Of a stretch of DNA of 8,523 bases, positions 6,290-8,523 are shown one piece after another; position 1 is the stretch's first letter; each line of letters opens with the position of its first letter. A program made the translations under genes and the position numbers. The stretch is from Crenotrichaceae bacterium (GTDB taxonomy: Bacteria > Pseudomonadota > Gammaproteobacteria > Methylococcales > DRLZ01): assembly GCA_011322755.1 (NCBI GenBank), contig DRLZ01000360.1, forward strand, positions 1-8,523. The letters run 5' to 3'. The notes under the pieces were generated by a model. It had not been told where the DNA came from. It made no database searches and saw only the letters and a list, made by a program, of their open reading frames with translations.

Positions 6290-7696
6290 ATGCAGCCTTC
6301 AATCGTTCTTATTAACTCAACAAGAAACAGCCACAGTAACAAAATTCAAGTCATTCTTGAATTTCTTGGTTACAGTGTCATACTTGCTGATTTTGACAAC
6401 TTGGATAAACAGGAGGCTGTACAAACAGCGTGTGCGTTTTTTGTTGAAAATGATGCGCTTGCTGAAAAAGTAACGACTGGTATTCGCGGGCAAGGATATA
6501 GTCAACCGATTGTTCTTGTTTCTGATCATTCGGCAGAGCACAGAGTTGTTAACACCACCTTGTCTAACAACATCAACACAGTTATCTCCTGGCCACTTTC
6601 ATATTCAGAATTATCCAGTACGCTTCAGACACTTGGGTTAAATCAACAACACTCACCGTCGCAACGGCGCTCAGTTGAGTTATTTCGTAGCCTTTCAGGA
6701 GACAGTCAGGCAATTCAACAGACACGACAATTAATTCAGCAGGTCGCGGATCGCGATGTTACGGTGTTAATTTTGGGTGAATCAGGAACAGGTAAAGAAG
6801 TCGTTGCGAGAAATTTACATTATCACTCGTTACGCCGTCATCAGCCTTTTGTTCCGGTCAATTGTGGTGCTATTCCAGCTGAATTACTTGAAAGTGAGTT
6901 GTTTGGTCATGAAAAAGGAGCGTTTACTGGCGCTTTGTCAGCACGACAAGGACGTTTTGAACTTGCAGAAGGAGGCACTCTTTTTCTTGATGAAATCGGT
7001 GATATGCCTCTAGCCATGCAAGTTAAGTTATTACGTGTGATTCAAGAGCGAACATTTGAGCGAGTCGGTGGTACACGCACAATTCATAGTGATGTGCGCA
7101 TTATTGCAGCGACCCACCGTAATCTTGAACAAGCCATTCAGGAAAAAAGTTTTCGTGAAGATCTGTATTATCGATTGAATGTCTTCCCTATTGAGATTCC
7201 CGCGTTGCGGGAACGCAGCGAGGATATTCCTGTTCTCGTTTCTGACCTTACCGAACGGCTTGATCGTGAAAAAAATATATCAATCCGTTTTACCAAACAA
7301 GCGATGCAACAGTTACAAAGATACTCCTGGCCGGGGAATGTTCGTGAATTGGCGAATGTGGTTGAAAGAATGGCAATATTAATACCTGATGGAGTTGTTG
7401 ATGCCAATGAATTACCAGAAAAATTTTCAAAGCATCATATAAACAATCAAGAGTTGACTAATACCATCTCATCTTCTAGAGACTATGATAACTTTTCAGT
7501 TCAGCAGATTAAACAGTGGCCTGATGAGGGAATTAATTTAAAAAAACAACTACTGAAACTTGAACAAAGCCTCATTATCCAAGCACTTGATGAATGTAAT
7601 GGTGTTGTGGCACAAGCTGCCAGGAAATTAAAGTTGAACAGAACAACATTAGTTGAAAAAATGCGCAAATTTGGTTTGGATAAAGTGACAGAATAA
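6290..7696 (+). CDS. fleQ: FleQ-type sigma-54 activator, flagellar/biofilm regulator
   Basis: Cytoplasmic bacterial enhancer-binding protein. FleQ/FlrA proteins activate flagellar genes with sigma-54 RNA polymerase and, when bound to c-di-GMP, switch exopolysaccharide genes. The 468 residues compare with about 490 in Pseudomonas. Residues 1-115 are a receiver-like domain lacking the phospho-acceptor pattern, typical of FleQ. The LFRSL motif at 131-135, with R133, is the c-di-GMP-binding element. The AAA+ domain has Walker A GESGTGKE (163-170), the sigma-54 contact loop GAFTGA (210-215), Walker B GGTLFLDE (228-235) and FREDLYYRLNVFPI. A Fis-type helix-turn-helix occupies about 438-462. ATG 6290 is forced by an in-frame TAA at 6275, but AGAGGA lies 15 bases away, an unusually long gap. 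No fleS/fleR or other flagellar genes are adjacent, so it is an orphan locus within this window. Confidence 0.92.
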   Translation: MQPSIVLINSTRNSHSNKIQVILEFLGYSVILADFDNLDKQEAVQTACAFFVENDALAEKVTTGIRGQGYSQPIVLVSDHSAEHRVVNTTLSNNINTVISWPLSYSELSSTLQTLGLNQQHSPSQRRSVELFRSLSGDSQAIQQTRQLIQQVADRDVTVLILGESGTGKEVVARNLHYHSLRRHQPFVPVNCGAIPAELLESELFGHEKGAFTGALSARQGRFELAEGGTLFLDEIGDMPLAMQVKLLRVIQERTFERVGGTRTIHSDVRIIAATHRNLEQAIQEKSFREDLYYRLNVFPIEIPALRERSEDIPVLVSDLTERLDREKNISIRFTKQAMQQLQRYSWPGNVRELANVVERMAILIPDGVVDANELPEKFSKHHINNQELTNTISSSRDYDNFSVQQIKQWPDEGINLKKQLLKLEQSLIIQALDECNGVVAQAARKLKLNRTTLVEKMRKFGLDKVTE

Positions 7697-7765
7697 AACT
7701 TAACTGCAGGGTAGATCAGTAAGAGTAACTGACCATGGTTCGTTATTGTTGGTTATTGATAACAA

Positions 7766-7784
7766 TGTGTTGTAACACACTTTT
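7766..7784 (+). terminator. Weak candidate terminator after fleQ
   Basis: TGTGTTGTAACACA forms a short self-complementary hairpin followed after one base by TTTT (7781-7784). The stem is only about five pairs with a four-base loop, so termination would be inefficient. Confidence 0.3.
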
Positions 7785-7821
7785 CCAGACTATATTGTTA
7801 ACCTGTTAAAAATAAGCGCGT

Positions 7822-7869
7822 ATATCACTGCAACATGACGAATGTAAATAGGTCAAATTGCAGTGATAT
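7822..7869. repeat. 12-bp-arm inverted repeat between convergent fleQ and pilY1
   Basis: ATATCACTGCAA (7822-7833) and TTGCAGTGATAT (7858-7869) pair perfectly. Inside, TGAC (7836-7839) can pair with GTCA (7852-7855) after a 2x2 internal loop. The position between converging genes suggests a bidirectional terminator. However, the nearest T-run on either strand starts several bases beyond the stem, so it may instead be a processing hairpin or a small repeat element. Confidence 0.55.
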
Positions 7870-7902
7870 CGAGCATTAATTTTAAAAAAATGTTTGAGTC
7901 AG

Positions 7903-8523
7903 TTAACGAATTTCCTGCCATGACATTCGACCCGACAACACGGCTTTGCTTTCCAGTACTGTTTCAGTTGATCCGATACTGCCGGTTAACACCTTGTATT
8001 CACTGCTACGGCTTTTATCAATTACTGCTGGTGTTGTATTGATGCCGATATTACTCTTGATTCCGGAGACATAGCTGCTTTTGGTTGTTCCGTTATCGTT
8101 GTATTCCAGTTTATCACCGGCATTAAACTTGTCATCGCCGTTCACGTCAAATGGTGATTCTGTCAATTGACCGCCGTTAAATGGATTCACTTCCATCAAC
8201 CAGCTTGTACCGCCAGCAGAACATGGGTCAGTATCCGGAATCAAGGTGATGAACACAAAACGTCCATCTCGGGTAATCGGGTTATAAGCAATACGCTCTC
8301 CTGTTGTTGGTAGATCCATATACCAGCCATCTGCCGAAGAATCTGCGTTTGTAATAATGCGATATTGACTGCCATCATTCGTAACCACAACTTTTACTTC
8401 CTGCTCAGTCAATGAAGATGACGCGGAATTGCGTCTGATCACCTTACTAGGCGCATTTGTGAGATCGCTATCAATAAAACCGTAAAATGATTGTACTGAA
8501 TTGTCAGTTACATCATCATGCTC
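7903..8523 (-). CDS. pilY1: PilY1-like type IV pilus tip/biogenesis protein, C-terminal part
   Basis: Partial gene: the reading frame is open through the right edge, so only the last 206 residues are present. PilY1 is a large secreted or outer-surface protein with a C-terminal beta-propeller. It helps pilus extension and retraction, adhesion and surface sensing. The match rests on VQSFYGFID near the left end of the fragment, followed by GWYMDLPTTGERI, RDGRFVFITLIPD, SWLMEVNPFNGG and a final GRMSWQEI, a pattern typical of PilY1 C-termini. DVNGDDKFNAGD (8113-8148) is an EF-hand-like calcium loop with acidic or Asn ligands at positions 1, 3, 5 and 12. The GTG at 8440-8442 is internal, not a start. 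It converges on fleQ; the rest of a minor-pilin operon would be expected beyond the edge. Confidence 0.85.
   Translation of the reverse strand, partial: EHDDVTDNSVQSFYGFIDSDLTNAPSKVIRRNSASSSLTEQEVKVVVTNDGSQYRIITNADSSADGWYMDLPTTGERIAYNPITRDGRFVFITLIPDTDPCSAGGTSWLMEVNPFNGGQLTESPFDVNGDDKFNAGDKLEYNDNGTTKSSYVSGIKSNIGINTTPAVIDKSRSSEYKVLTGSIGSTETVLESKAVLSGRMSWQEIR

Overview
The window looks like chromosome from a free-living, moderately AT-rich gammaproteobacterium. Supporting this are a FleQ-type flagellar/biofilm regulator, a PilY1-type pilus protein, a GlnK-type PII protein and ordinary proteobacterial ArgH and AmtB sequences. No insertion sequence, prophage, CRISPR array, tRNA or rRNA was seen. 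The genus cannot be fixed from the sequence alone.

Layout, left to right. (1) Positions 1-205 hold no gene that can be supported, only a promoter-like region for argH. (2) argH (206-1606, +) is complete. (3) A small PAS plus degenerate GGDEF protein follows (1812-2582, +). Its diguanylate cyclase active site is lost but its RxxD c-di-GMP site is kept. (4) A symmetrical hairpin (2595-2627) separates it from the convergent nitrogen block. (5) The nitrogen block runs on the minus strand in the order amtB (6031-4724), second amtB paralogue (4399-3131), glnK (2993-2655). The spacers of 324 and 137 bases are rich in inverted repeats. (6) The divergent region 6032-6289 carries a consensus-like promoter for fleQ, with an 11-bp inverted repeat over its -10 and start point. 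(7) fleQ (6290-7696, +) is complete and has no other flagellar regulator beside it in the window. (8) A convergent spacer with a 12-bp-arm hairpin follows, then the C-terminal 206 residues of a PilY1-like pilus tip protein (7903 to the right edge, -).

The genes fall into two themes. GlnK and the two Amt proteins form an ammonium uptake module: PII would report nitrogen and energy status and gate the channels through its Y51-containing T-loop. Neither amtB nor glnK has a recognisable sigma-54 promoter. The structured leaders, especially the amtB-glnK spacer where one arm of a 12-bp stem can alternatively cover the glnK ribosome binding site, are the best candidates for unusual control. The second theme is the motile/sessile switch: FleQ and PilY1 belong to c-di-GMP-linked pathways, and the degenerate GGDEF protein may be a further c-di-GMP receptor.

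I did not find an obviously new multi-gene system. The most interesting points are the RNA and operator structures and the GGDEF protein with a lost A-site and kept I-site.
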